DNA from: Nephrocerus scutellatus
Taxonomy: Eukaryota > Arthropoda > Insecta > Diptera > Pipunculidae
Direction of reading: 5' to 3'
Length of the DNA: 64,000 nt
Assembly: GCA_947095585.1 (NCBI GenBank)
Contig: OX352762.1
Coordinates: 120,744,930 to 120,808,929 of the forward strand
Shown here: positions 25,060 to 35,820 of the stretch, one piece after another
How positions within the stretch are numbered: the stretch's first letter is position 1
How the letters are laid out: each line of letters starts with the position of its first letter
The notes under the pieces: generated by a model
Databases searched by the model: none
The model's input: only the letters and a program-made list of their open reading frames with translations
Told to the model about the DNA's origin: nothing
Position numbers and translations under genes: made by a program

Positions 25060-25505
25060 ATGGGTTTTATAACTTGCTTATAAAGGAAAATTTTGTTGTA
25101 TGTTGATAGGCAAGATTGTCTTCCTATCATCTAGTATATTTCACTGTAGCGAATATCAATCTTCTTCTTTTTCTTGACATTGACTTTCCAGCGAAGTTTC
25201 GCATCCAAATTCATACCAAGATACTTTGCACAATTTGCGCACGCTTGGTTAATAATATATACTCTACTTTACTATTTGTAAAGTTTGATTGTACTGATTT
25301 TGATTCATTTAATCGTTTCTTGTCCAATTTGCGAGATCGTCTCTTGTAGTTTAAGAGTTGAGTCCACATTATTTTCCGCGATAACCACTAAGGCCGTGTC
25401 GTCAGTAAAAGTAGCAAACGTGTTGTATTCTTGCATCGGAATATCATGAGTATACAGGAGATAGAGTATTGGCCCAAGAACGCTTCCTTGGTGTACAGAT
25501 ACAAC
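25060..25505 (-). mobile_element. Jockey-like LINE, RT fragment
   Basis: Minus strand: HQGSVLGPILYLLYTHDIP (RT QGSVLGP block, about 25500-25440), FATFTDDTALVV (catalytic FADD altered to FTDD), then after stops and frameshifts the thumb region (SKVEYILLTKR; MNLDAK-like; IFATVKYTR). Likely the same class as the endonuclease fragment at 20040-20450. Confidence 0.75.
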
Positions 25506-25955
25506 TACGGTCAAGCGATACGACTCGGCCCTAAATGCAGAGACAGTAACTACTGGGGCTTAGATGTCGGGCATAGAAGAGAAATGGACACGCCTTTAGA
25601 ATACTGTAATTAGTACTGCTGACTCCATCGTAGGCAGTAGTCGTAAAGATCGGAACGACTGCTTTGATGACGAATGGATGCTAGCGACTAATGTTAGAAT
25701 GTTGCGTACCGAGCAATGCAACAATCTCATAGAATGCGGGAACGCGAATGTAAATATAAAGAGCTCAGACAATATGAAAATACAGTTCACCGCCAAAAGA
25801 AAGCAGGCTGGGAGAAGAATCTCGTCCGTGAACTAGAACAGTACAAAGAGCAAGGACCGCCTCTGGCACGAAAGTTCTACCAAAGAGTCTGTGGAATGAC
25901 GCAATATACACCGCGTTGCACATACTGCAAGGACAAAAAGGGATCCCATCTGAAC
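25490..25955 (+). mobile_element. RTE-like LINE, linker fragment in plus orientation
   Basis: Matches the endonuclease-RT linker of the family: the SADSIVGSSRKDRNDCFDDEW stretch (about 25615-25675), a truncated EQCNNLIEC block, ARKFYQRVCGMTQYTPRCTYC at about 25865-25930. Faces the next element head-on. Confidence 0.7.
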
Positions 25956-25957
25956 CG

Positions 25958-26765
25958 GGGCCTTATTATTTTTGAGCTGATTTATCGCTTTGCTAACTTC
26001 GTCTAAGCTTGGTTGCGGCAGCATTGTATGGTCTTCGGTCATGGTGGAGCCTTCAGTTCCTCAGTTAACTGGCCATTTAGCAACTAATGAAAGTTCTTTT
26101 CCCGTCGCTTTAAGATGCCTTTAAGATCGGCGATCAGATTACCTTCTATTCTACGGCGAATCCTATCGCTTGACCGTAGTTGTTTCTAGTCTCATCGTTG
26201 CGAAGGGCAGCCGTGTTGACTCGAATCTGATTCGCGGGTGCTGTCTTTCTTGATGATGCAATCCGCATCATACCAACAAGATAGTGGCCCGAGTCGACAT
26301 TGGCACCACCTCGTACCGTCATCAGTTTCGGGTTCTGGCGGCGGTCTATCAACACGTGGTCTATCTGATTCCTGGATTGCTGTTATGTCAACATTATATT
26401 TGGACAGGGTATCGGCTAAGCTGCTGTGTAGCTTGAGCTCTATACAGTGAGCGTAAGTTCCATAAGAAAATTCTTAAATCGTTTAGCCGTTTTCGTTGCC
26501 GTGGTCGTCGTCGTTCATCAGTGTAACCGAAGCTGATTTGGGGTTCCGCAATAAAGTTTTTTACGGACGAGATTATTGGCCTCGCGCACACTTTAGTTTG
26601 AAGGGACTAGCCCGATCATTGAGCTTTTCCTGCATTGGAGGAAAATTATCGGCGGCCACCATGAGGAGGTTTGATCGCACTTCCACCAGTCAGAGATAGT
26701 TACGGCCATCTGCAGTTCTAGAGCATTCTGTGTTATTCCCCTTATTCTGCAGATGGCTGACCGCC
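25958..26765 (-). mobile_element. RTE-like LINE, 5' half in minus orientation
   Basis: Minus strand: leader shared with 17185 and 63850, an Arg-rich DERRRPRQRKRLNDL region (about 26520-26465), endonuclease pieces (LIDRRQNPKLMTVRGGANV, SGHYLVGMMRIASSRK) and a linker ending DEVSKAINQLKNNKAP near 25965-26010. Internally deleted. Confidence 0.7.
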
Positions 26766-27649
26766 GAAGATTAGTTTACGTACTATAATAATCATCGATA
26801 TCATAATAGTATTATAGCCAAAGTAGAACTTTATAAAGCCATAATTTGCATACATACTGAAAATTTTCCTTTCTTTAAACTTGAGTACTTCGTGACAAAT
26901 CAAAACTGAGTGGCAGATGTGTCTGCAAGACATGGCAATTTGAGACTTGATTCATGGTTTACTAAGTACTTCAGAATATTCGATGCTGAGTGGGCTTTGA
27001 TGCCTCTAACTAACTCAAAATCTAGCTGGGATGTAAGAGAAAAACATAGAAAAAGTTAATATTTCTTCGGCAAAGTATAATGACGGGAATTTTTTACAAA
27101 CGCTTAAGCAGCAGCTTTTTTAGACGCGAGTAAATAAAGGTCAAGAGTCAGAGTAATAAATAATCAAAGTAAATAATAAACTTATATCTATTCTTTTGCG
27201 TTGTGGCGTGAGCTGCTTGTATTTTTTCCCACGAAAGCTAAGTACAATTTTCGCTGGCAATATAACGTTTGAGACGTTAAACTTGGCACGCGATATTACT
27301 TATTCAACATGTTGAGACTGCTGCGGTTAATTAAAATTTTCTCAATAATTTCTTTCGTTTAACAACTGGTACTAAAAACGATTTCTCGTAAAGAGAACAA
27401 GAATACGAATTTGTGGAATGGAATTATGATGCGATAAAACGAATTGTGAGATAAATTAAAATTCCATTCCATACTATATTATCCCATAAAACCAGAATCT
27501 GGCTACTGCCCCTGGCAATTTTGGCACAGGCTCCCCGCATTTAAAGATTAACTTACTTGCCTTATTCCGTAGACCTTTGATTTGTCCGCTAATAACGCAA
27601 GGTTCTTAGATGAGGCCAATGATTATATTGTCATCAGCGGATCTTTTGC
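26766..27649. other. No gene recognised
   Basis: AT-rich intergenic sequence. No motif-bearing frame seen. Confidence 0.5.
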
Positions 27650-27699
27650 TAAGGTTAGCGGACGCACCCTTAGCGTGATGTAGATTCGCTTGTATCACC

Positions 27700-28860
27700 C
27701 TAATGGTGCTCATTAGTCCTCCCTTGAGAATCTAGGTTGCCGGAGTAATTGGGCTTTTTTGGGGCCCTTTCGAAGCAGTCGGGGTTTGACGACTCATATT
27801 TCTTCCGATTCGCGTGCCCAGTGGCACCGCTTTTCGGATTGGAAGAACCGGCCATGTTACCGGTCGTACGAGGTATGGTGATCGTACCATATTTACGGTA
27901 GTGAGCCATAGATCTAACTACCGCATTGCCAAATCTGTTGCCAGAACAGCTGGGACCAACATGCCCAGTGGTTCTGCTGGTCGAAGGAGTTGGTCATGAG
28001 ACGTGCTTGTTTGAAATGGTTCCGGAACTGCTGTGATCAACATGCGCAGCAGCGCTGTTGTGGCCGATTGTGGTGCCTGTTTAGCGGGTATAACTCCAGA
28101 ATCGTCGTTTTTAATATGCCCAGTGTTGCTTTTAGAAGAATAAGAGGCTGCCTCTTTATCAGAAGTGCCGCGGCCAGACGTTAAAACCTTATCGGTGCTC
28201 TTAAGGATTAGCTTGACATGGCCAACGCGCCTTTGCAGGTGTTAATCCTACTAATGGATGCGTCATCTATCGCCAATGCGAGGTGGAGGAGTGCACCTTC
28301 CTGTTTTCCACCATTTTGCGCAGCAATTGTGGCTAGGAATTTTTTAAAGGATAGCTCCAGAATTTGTGGAAAGAACCGACGGACGATGTGTGGTTTGGAT
28401 AATGACCCCTCTTTCACCAGCGTGACGTTCAGTCCACTCTTAGCTCTGATCTTCACGAAGTTCGAGCGCAACCACCCTGCAGTAATACCGGCAAATAAGC
28501 CACGCAATTTGAGATAAGAGCCGGTAAATTGCGGCCACACACCACTATCGGTCATCTTGTGTCGATATTCATCGAGCCATTGGTTCATTTGTGAGAGGTT
28601 GTGTAGCCAGGTTCGTCGGGACGACTCCTAACCTGACAGCACTAGCGTGGGGATGTCGGTCATATTGTGTCGATAACCGCATCCTGGAACCAAGCCATTT
28701 GCTCATTTGTTAGGGCTTGTGTAGCTAGGTCCGTCGTTATGGCACCTAACCTGACAGCACTAGCTAGTTGGTTGAACGTGGGGTTGTCAGGTGTAGGTGC
28801 CGCATTGATTTTCTCCGCACCCGAATGGAGTCTAATCTTCAGATCTAACACGCTTAGTTT
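27700..28860 (-). pseudogene. Unidentified protein relic, nucleoprotein-like or gag-like (possible endogenous viral element)
   Basis: Minus strand. A 126-codon frame (28208-28588) reads as a compact, well-structured domain: WPQFTGSYLKLRGLFAGI, a basic patch (RSNFVKIRAK), HIVRRFFPQILELSFKKFL, then ATIAAQNGG. Immediately upstream (28660-28851) a 63-codon frame appears to be the preceding part of the same protein; its last third is repeated in diverged form just before the first frame, so a duplication of roughly 90-100 bp separates them. Downstream (27700-28196) broken frames are rich in Ser, Thr, Asn and Gly and repeat a TGH-containing motif. The arrangement (compact domain, then low-complexity partner) would suit a decayed nucleoprotein plus phosphoprotein pair of a negative-strand RNA virus, or an unfamiliar gag. 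I do not recognise the family and no RT, protease or LTR adjoins it. Clearly not functional. Confidence 0.4.
28561..28770. repeat. Diverged tandem duplication inside the unidentified relic
   Basis: tgtcgatattcatcg (28561 on) and tgtcgataaccgcatcc (28670 on) open two units that both end in cctaacctgacagcactagc; the units differ by small indels and substitutions. The duplication puts the flanking frames out of register. Confidence 0.65.
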
Positions 28861-29689
28861 TACGTTGTTTAAGGGCAGTGGTTTTGGGAAATTCGAGAGG
28901 ACTCTCTTTACAATTCATATAGCATACACAAACCGCCGTTGCTGCTGGAACTGTAGTCCATCTAATGCCTTCCAAAGAGAAGATCATCCCGATTTCTTTG
29001 AGATGACACTACAGACAACAACAAGTGAGGATGTATCAGAATCAGATTCTAATCTGACACCCTCGCGAGTTACGGATGGGGCCCGTATGGCAACGCCGTC
29101 TGAACTTTGGGGAGACCTCGGCTGCTCGACAACATACAGAGGTTTGAAGCATCTTGCGATACAACGGGTTGCCCTGCAGCAGGACCCGACGTTGATACAT
29201 TTTAAGATGCATCGGTCTCATAAATAATTTTTAAATTCTCAATTGTGATACCCAGGAGTATCCGTGAAAAAGTATCGCCCATGACAGGGTAGACTGGTTG
29301 GAACCGAAGGCCGCCAGGTATTCGGAGTCCGCTCACTGGCGACTAAGCTCTCTCTTAACCCTGCTGTTCCAACTTGGATTAGGGGTTTTAAAAATTTTAC
29401 TGAGAATAGACAAGTCCTTTACCTTTCCTTCTTTGCCCGGGCTTGGGACCGGCATGCTACTGTTGTAACAAGGCGGAGCTATCTCTAAGACTTATAGTTA
29501 GGGAGTTATTGAGTCAAGACGATATAACCCATTTCGTTACGCTACTGTTTTTGTAATGTACCCCTCTTCTTTCGATTTATAATACATTTCACGCCAAAAA
29601 AACAAACGAAAATTCATTCAGCCGAACAAAAAAAAACTTTTTATTTCAAACAAACACCGCAACACGAACCCTGGGTGACGGGTGAACGT
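28861..29689. other. No gene recognised
   Basis: A plus-strand frame (28667-29227, 186 codons) overlaps the relic and extends here, but it has no recognisable motif and is most likely a shadow. GC content is higher than the surroundings, which suggests decayed mobile DNA. Poly-A runs near 29598-29640. Confidence 0.35.
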
Positions 29690-29990
29690 CATCCGAGCAA
29701 GGTCGTTTCTACTGATAAGACGAAAATCAAAAGACCAAGTTTAACTAATTTGAGGGACTCCAGAAGTGGCTGTAATAGGATAGATACTAAGGAGTCAAAG
29801 AGGACTTTATATTGTCTAATATGCGGTTTAAGTTGGAGAAAAATGATTCTGTGCAAAATTTTATCGAAGGCAATCACATCGACTTCAGACCTGTTCTCAA
29901 AGGCATGCAGACTACGGGAAATAAATTCCGTTAAATTAGTGTCTGTGGAATTGAGAAGCTTTACTACTCTCGAACATTTGTCAGAGGTTT
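29690..29990 (-). mobile_element. Possible LINE RT fragment
   Basis: Minus strand reads ENRSEVDVIAFDKILHRI, resembling the VDVIYTDFSKAFDKVDH palm block of Jockey-class reverse transcriptases with a deletion. Weak but in a suitable context. Confidence 0.4.
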
Positions 29991-29999
29991 GACCGTAAT

Positions 30000-30429
30000 A
30001 AGACTTTTTGGTATTTTTCTGGCATACGCTCTCCTCCTTCTGCTTAGTAGTCCCACGAACTAACTACGCCCAACCGAAGTTGATTTTACGAAGGTTTTTT
30101 TGCAAAGTGATAAGAACAATACCCTTTTTCTCGGGTGCGATATTTTAATTCACCCACCACCGACAATTTTCCTCTTCTTCCCGTTTTTAATAATTATTCC
30201 ACACGCACATACTATATTTATATAAAAATGCAGAGCGTATTTATTCGCACGAGTAAACAAAAGAAATGTGATACAATGTAATGCATATGTGCGTATGCAA
30301 ATGAATAAATTATTAGGAACATTTTACCAGCTGCAATTGACAGGTCCTTATTTCCGTTGCAAATTCAAGTTCTTACATTTCTTAACATGTTTTCCAACTT
30401 AGTTTGATTTTACAACTGAAGGCTTAAAA
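30000..30429. other. 5' flank of the odorant receptor
   Basis: AT-rich, no coding signal; contains a TATA-like tatatttatataaaa at about 30211-30225. Promoter function is inference. Confidence 0.35.
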
Positions 30430-33400
30430 ATGCCAAGAAGCGCAAAAGTCGAGTTCCGTCCTTTCGAGTTATACTCTAAACTGATTCGGGCCATACGTTT
30501 CTGCTGCAGATTTGTCGGGGCTGATGTTTTAGACCCAAACTATAAAATAAATTTGATTAGTGTGCTGGTGGCGATCTTTATTTTCGGCTACTTCGTTTGT
30601 ACCTTCTATACTATATTCCACGTTTTTGCCGAGAAATGGACCATTCTATTGGAGGCATTATGCATGGCTGGCAGCGCCCTTCAAGTGAGTAATATCCCCC
30701 TTAACACTTACTCGTACTGAGAGAGGCAAATCTTCGTTGTCACATCAATTTCCAGGGAATGGTCAAATATGCTACAGCGATTAAATGTAAAAATTCGTAT
30801 AGAAAAATGGATAAGTTCCTTTTGGAAACCTACGGTGAATACCAGGAGAAGGGGGATAAGTACAACAAAGCGTTGACTAAGTGCATTCGTAGTGTTCGAA
30901 GCCTTGTAATATCGTTGGCAATTTTGTACATCTTTCTAGCCCTTTGCCTTGTTAGTGTGCCAATTTGGTATCTCATCTTTACCAATCAACGTTTGTTGAT
31001 TATGCAATTTCAAATTCCTGGCATCGATGTTAAGACAGCAAATGGACATTTATTAACCCTTGGTATTCATATTATATGCGTTTATATGGGCACATTCGGA
31101 AATTTTGTAGCTGATTCAATGACTGTTGTCAACTTTTACCACTTACGAATTTTCGTTTACATTTTCAAACTGAAGGTTGCTGCTTTAAATGAATTCGTAG
31201 AAGATAACGACATGAGGTCATCACCAAAGACCAAGCAACTTTTAATCGAGGTTATCACTTGGCATCAGGAATACAGCAGGTAAATTTGAAGATTGTTTCG
31301 AGTTGGTTCCATTTTTATTTTAAAATGTTCGCCATAGTCCGAATAAGGTTTATGAGAGAAAAAAAAAATTAGAAAAGTTGAAAAATTCGGAGGAAGAAAA
31401 AACTGAATGTGCGTATTTCATAGGATTTTTGTATGAACTCGCGACCATAACTCACGGTTCGAACGATAGAATTGCGTAACTCTTTTTTTGTTTTGTTCGT
31501 TATGAAAGAAAGGGAAAGAAAAATAATGGAATGTAAAAAGGAAAAAACAAAGAAAAGTCTAGAAATTCGTTTAAACAGCAAAAATCATAATTTTTTATGC
31601 AAATAACTGATGTATTGACATATTGGGTTGATTTTTTTTTGTTTTGTTCATTACGCTTCCGGAGATATTTTTTGAGGAAATAACTCAATTGAACTTAATC
31701 GAATATTTTCGGTAAAATGAAAAATCTGGAAAAAAGCACTCCAGCCTAAATTAAAATAAAATTTAATTTGTTTTACTCTTGTGTTGATTCTTGAACTGGA
31801 CTGCAAAAGCCGGTATTTCATTTCTATTCCAAAAGATTCCAATAGATGGAGCTAAGTGCGCAAATGTCGTTTGACAGCTGATCCATTTGCACGGTCTTTC
31901 TTTTGCGATCTATCAACGCATCAAAGCGTGTAACTTTTATGCGCGCTTAAAGTGAAACGTATTTGATTTTGTTGGCAAAAATACCTTAAAAAGACCCCAA
32001 AAGAACATCAAGAGATCTCCAAAATCCTCAAAAGACCCCCAAATTACCCACAAAAGGCCAACAAGAGACCCTCAAAAGAATCATTAAGGAAACCCAAACA
32101 AGTCATTAAAGACTCCCCAAAAGATCCTTAAAAGACCGCCAAACGACTTTCAAAATATTGTTACGAAATTCAGGCTTTCGAGTTCGTAAAGGGTTTTGCA
32201 AATAAAACACAAGACAAGTTAATCAATTTACAAATAACAACTTTAATTAATAGACAGTAAACAATAATACAAGTTCACAATTTATACTGGTGATGACTTT
32301 AAATGTACACAAAAACACTTATTACTTGTACTTTACAATATTTCTGCAAGCAAAGAGCTTTTCAACTGGACTAGTATTTGATGACCGTCGACTGAAAGTG
32401 TGTGACCTAGTAGATATGACAGGCATTCCAAAAAGTGCTGTACATCAGATTTTGACTAATAATTTGGACAAGAGAAGGCTGTGTGCAAGATGGGTGCCGC
32501 GATTACTCACAATGGGATTTAAAACAGCGTCGTGAGAATATTTCAATCGAGTGTTTGGCAAAGTTTCACAGCAAAAAAGAAAGGTTTTTGTCGTCGATTC
32601 ATAACCGTGGAAGAAACATGGGTTCATCACTTCACACCCGAGACGAAGGTACAGTCAAAACAATTGGCAGAAAGGGGAGAATCGGCTCCAAAGAAGGCGA
32701 AGACAGTTCAATCTGTAAGCAAGGTCGTGCGTGGGTTAATTTTCATTGACTATCTTCAGAAATGAAAATCAATCAATGGCGTGTATTTTGCGAACTTATT
32801 GCAGCGTTCGAAAGATGAAATCAAGAAAAAATGGCCGCATTTGGCCAAGAAAAGTATTTTGTTTCATTTTCCTAATGAAGTTTACACATCCGTCATCGTG
32901 ATGGCCAAAATCAAAGAGTAAAAGTTCGAATTACTTCCTCATGTACCCTATTCGCCAGATTGGACCTATTAAAACAGAGTGCATTTTTGGGTTAATATTT
33001 TCGAATCCTCTTGAATTGAATAAGAAAAGTGTTAAATTCAGAATTAAGTCTGCCTTGCGATGCTTTTAATACCAGAATCAAGCCAGAACAACTTTTCAGA
33101 TTACACTTTTTCTTCGTTTGTCATATCTGTTCCACAGAATCACTTCCATTTGCCTGGGAAGTGTAGTGTTCTTAGTGAATTGCCGCAATACTCGTAGTTT
33201 TAATCGCAAAACGCAATACAATTTATCTATCAAACAATATGTGATTTTCTATTGAACGCAGCAGGATTGATAAGTGCCCTTATGACAAATGACACAAGTC
33301 ATGAGAATTACCCAAACAAATTTGTTTCGCTCAAGAGCAGATGCAGTTACTTTACCCAGGAACAGTGGTATATTCAAATTCTCAGTGTAGACTCCAAATG

Positions 33401-35820
33401 AAAAAGGAAACCCTCCCGGGTTAATTTAAAACAAATATATATATTCTGGAGACCCCCGACCCTGGGGCTCGATCTCTTCCAAATTTTTATTTATTTTATT
33501 TTTATTTTATTTATTTATATGTGCAAAGTTTGAATAAAATTAGGTTAATAAAAAAAATTAAATTGGAGCCCTCCGTACCTGTGACTCGATCTCTTCCAAA
33601 TTTCTATAGAAAGTGTTGTCACCAGAGATACACATGTGCGCCAAGTTTTAAAGAAATTAAGCCTCCCGGGTTAATTGCGAGCTAGAAGGGTGAAGCTTAT
33701 ATTCAGAGGACATGAAAATTTTGTCGTGTCGTATATCTCGGCTTCCACCAGTGAAAATTTGATGGGACTTTTCTTTAAAACAATTGGTTAGCACTCGACT
33801 TTCGATGGCGTAATTTTGTCATTAATAGGGGTTACTACCCCTTAGAAATCTGAAAAAAAAAATACTCAATCTACGCATCGCTATCGATGTTTTTTAAGCC
33901 TAAACGTTTGCAAAGTAAAACATGGTTTTTTCAGTCCATTTCAGAAATAGCTTATAACTGAGTGACCTATCGCTTATGAATGAAAGCGATTTAACTTTGC
34001 ATACTATTAGACATGTGTGTATAAAATTTAAAGAAAATCGGATACATATTTTAAAATTTTGATGTGACCTTCCGACACCAGGGTTCGATCACGCCAAAAT
34101 TTTTACAAAAAGTGTTGTCCATCGGAGATACACACGCATATAAAATTTGAAGAAAATTGGGCAAATTTTGTACAAAGTTTGTATAACAGTCCCCAGACCC
34201 GGAGGCCCGACGGGCTCCAAATTTTTAATAGAAAGTGTTGTCATGGGAGGTACACATATGTGGAAAGTTTCAACTAAATCGGGCTTTATGAATATGTGAT
34301 TATTCCAACGAAGTTTGTCGCTAACGCAATTGCGAGTTTTTTCGATTCCTCGATCCAATGGCATTGGATATTAGACGACAGAAGACAGCATTGGTTTTGG
34401 AAGCATTAGATTCTACTCGATTGCTTTCTCCCAATTTTATTATTCAGAACTTAACGTGCTTAACATAAGTAGTTTATTTGGTTCCACATGAGAAGTGGAG
34501 GGAAGTCGCTCAAACTTATATGAGAAGCTGAGAGTACTGTCGTCAGCTAGAGAATAACTTCGATTAGATATAATGGACAAGAGATCATTAATAACAATTA
34601 GAAAAAGAGTCGGGTACAAAATAGAGCCCTGTGGAATGCCACAAGATTAAGCGACGCACAAACAAACAAACAAACCAAATTCACATTGATGGAGGCAAGT
34701 TTGCGAAATTGTTGAAAATTTATTTTGCTATTTTTGAACCAATTAAAAACGTTCGTTACTGTCAATTATTAAGTTTAACTCTTGATAAGGTTAATAAAAG
34801 TGGGCGCCGTGGCTCAGTGGAAATGCGCATGGCTACTGAGCTGGGGTTCGTGGTTCGAATCCCAGTAACACCAAAAGTATTTTTCTCGCGAATGGGTGAC
34901 AAACGTTCCTAGAGCAATAACTTGTCAGGAAAAGCTAATCAATTCGCCGTTCGGATCCGGCCTTAAAATGTAGGTCCCTTCCATTTGTGTCCAAAAACGG
35001 TCGCGAGGAGCTAGGCTTTGGACCGCAATGGTCTGTCGCGCCAAATATTATTATTAAGGTTAATATAATTACTGTGTAATTTATTGGTATCCTCTTTATA
35101 GTTAACAGGACTATTGGATAAACAAATGTTACAAGTTTCCTTGAGTAGTCGTTTATGTTTCTTATGTTTATATTCTAAAGTGATCAATTTTTTTTCAATA
35201 AGATATCATTTTTCTAAGCTAGTGTTTAAAAAAAAACATATCGATTTCGTATGCATATATATAATAATTATGACATCAGCTTCACAGATACGTGCAACTC
35301 AACGTTCCATTGGAATATCGCCACACAAGTGTTAACCTCAGGCTTTTCCATGATTCTAACGTTAGGCATGCTTTTCATCGGCGGATGGCCAAGCGGGTAT
35401 TCATATCTGATTTACTGCTTTATATGTCTTTATCTGTACTGTGTGATGGGAACTATTGTGGAAATTTGTGTAAGTACGAGTAGAATAGGATGCATTGCAT
35501 GAAGAGAATTTTAGCTGTTCCTATATTTCGAAAAAATGCTATCCCACAGAATGACAACTTTACCACCGAAATTTATGAAATTAATTGGTATAATCTGTCG
35601 GTGCCAGATCAGAAAATGGTGCGAATAATGTTAATGCGATCCCAATCACCCATTACGGTGACGGTTCTTGGTGTTATGCCGCTGTCTGTTAGCACCGCAT
35701 TACAGGTGGGGACTCTCTGTTAAATTTTTCTTATATCATTATCACTACAAAAAATTTTCTCAATTTCAGGTTACCAAAACAGTTTACAGCGTTTTCATGA
35801 TGCTGGTTAATTTTTTTTAA
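30430..35820 (+). CDS. Or67d-like: Odorant receptor, Or67d-like (seven-transmembrane insect OR)
   Basis: Five exons with consensus GT-AG borders and matching phases: 30430-30684, 30756-31279, 35280-35469, 35550-35705, 35770-35820, giving 391 residues, normal for insect ORs. Hydrophobic segments fall at about 39-62, 70-85, 135-160, 188-212, 267-310 and near the C-terminus. Family marks are the VGADVLDPNYK start, RLLIMQFQIPGIDV in the second extracellular loop, YEINWYNLSVPDQK in exon 4 and the end LSVSTALQ|VTKTVYSVFMMLVNFF. Wording and exon breaks agree best with Drosophila Or67d, the cis-vaccenyl acetate receptor; that is my reading from knowledge of the family, not an alignment. ORs act as ligand-gated cation channels with Orco in olfactory neurons. 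No stop or frameshift interrupts it. Intron 2 is 4.0 kb and packed with transposons; the others are 64-80 bp. Ligand and one-to-one orthology are unproven because this lineage may have several paralogues. Confidence 0.9.
31280..31984. other. Start of intron 2 of the odorant receptor
   Basis: AT-rich with poly-A/T tracts; no gene. Donor gtaaat at 31280; acceptor at 35279. Confidence 0.6.
31985..32155. repeat. Minisatellite of the (ccaaaagacc) family
   Basis: Tandem degenerate units such as aagaccccaaaagaacatc; same family and strand as 1-360. Confidence 0.75.
32158..32368. mobile_element. LTR fragment of the mdg1-like element
   Basis: Begins tgttacgaaattcaggc, and its 32285-32368 part (aaaaacacttattac, cttttcaactggactag) is related to the LTR at 7410-7505. 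It ends abruptly where the mariner relic begins. Confidence 0.5.
32369..32990 (+). mobile_element. mariner transposase relic
   Basis: Encodes, across frameshifts and stops, DRRLKVCDLVDMTGIPKSAV (helix-turn-helix), CARWVPRLLT, FITVEETWVHHFTPETK (first catalytic Asp region, here EE), GLIFIDYLQK, a decayed QDNAP region and LPHVPYSPDW. Order and wording are those of SETMAR/mariner transposases. Truncated at both ends and dead. Lies inside intron 2 of the odorant receptor on the same strand. Confidence 0.88.
33441..34290. repeat. Four dispersed units of an about 100-bp repeat
   Basis: Units near 33441-33560, 33562-33660, 34065-34165 and 34190-34285 share the order: ggagaccc-type GC segment, ctcgatctcttccaaattt, agaaagtgttgtc, gagatacacatgtg and aaagtttgaagaaaatcgg. 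Sequence between units 2 and 3 (33820-34050) is related to 41185-41350. Transposon-derived probably; class unknown. Confidence 0.7.
34440..34635 (-). mobile_element. LINE RT fragment (GIPQGS to LADD)
   Basis: Minus strand encodes CGIPQGSILYPTLFLIVINDL and then SYSLADDSTLSFSYKF, i.e. the RT block B and catalytic region with YADD changed to LADD. Continuous frame of about 65 codons; the rest of the element is missing. Confidence 0.8.
34797..35055 (+). mobile_element. tRNA-derived SINE, copy 2, with 10-bp target-site duplications
   Basis: Pol III promoter boxes are visible: A box tggctcagtgg at 34810-34820 and B box ggttcgaatcc at 34852-34862. The body runs to an (ATT)n tail at about 35045-35055. 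Perfect direct repeats aaggttaata at 34787-34796 and 35056-35065 mark the insertion. Best-preserved copy of a family also at 7841-8131, 41928-42242 and 39430-39541. Located about 215 bp upstream of receptor exon 3, in the sense orientation. Confidence 0.92.

Noticed and set aside
28667..29227. 186-codon plus-strand frame as a gene
   Set aside because: Overlaps the minus-strand relic, shows no motif or splice structure, and most of it is antisense to the better-supported frame.
32369..32990. Functional SETMAR-like or mariner transposase
   Set aside because: Several frameshifts and stops, the first catalytic region altered, and both ends truncated.
34802..34875. tRNA gene with A and B boxes
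   Set aside because: No cloverleaf pairing can be drawn for the acceptor stem, and the unit continues into a body with an (ATT)n tail and target-site duplications; it is the head of a SINE, repeated on both strands elsewhere in the window.
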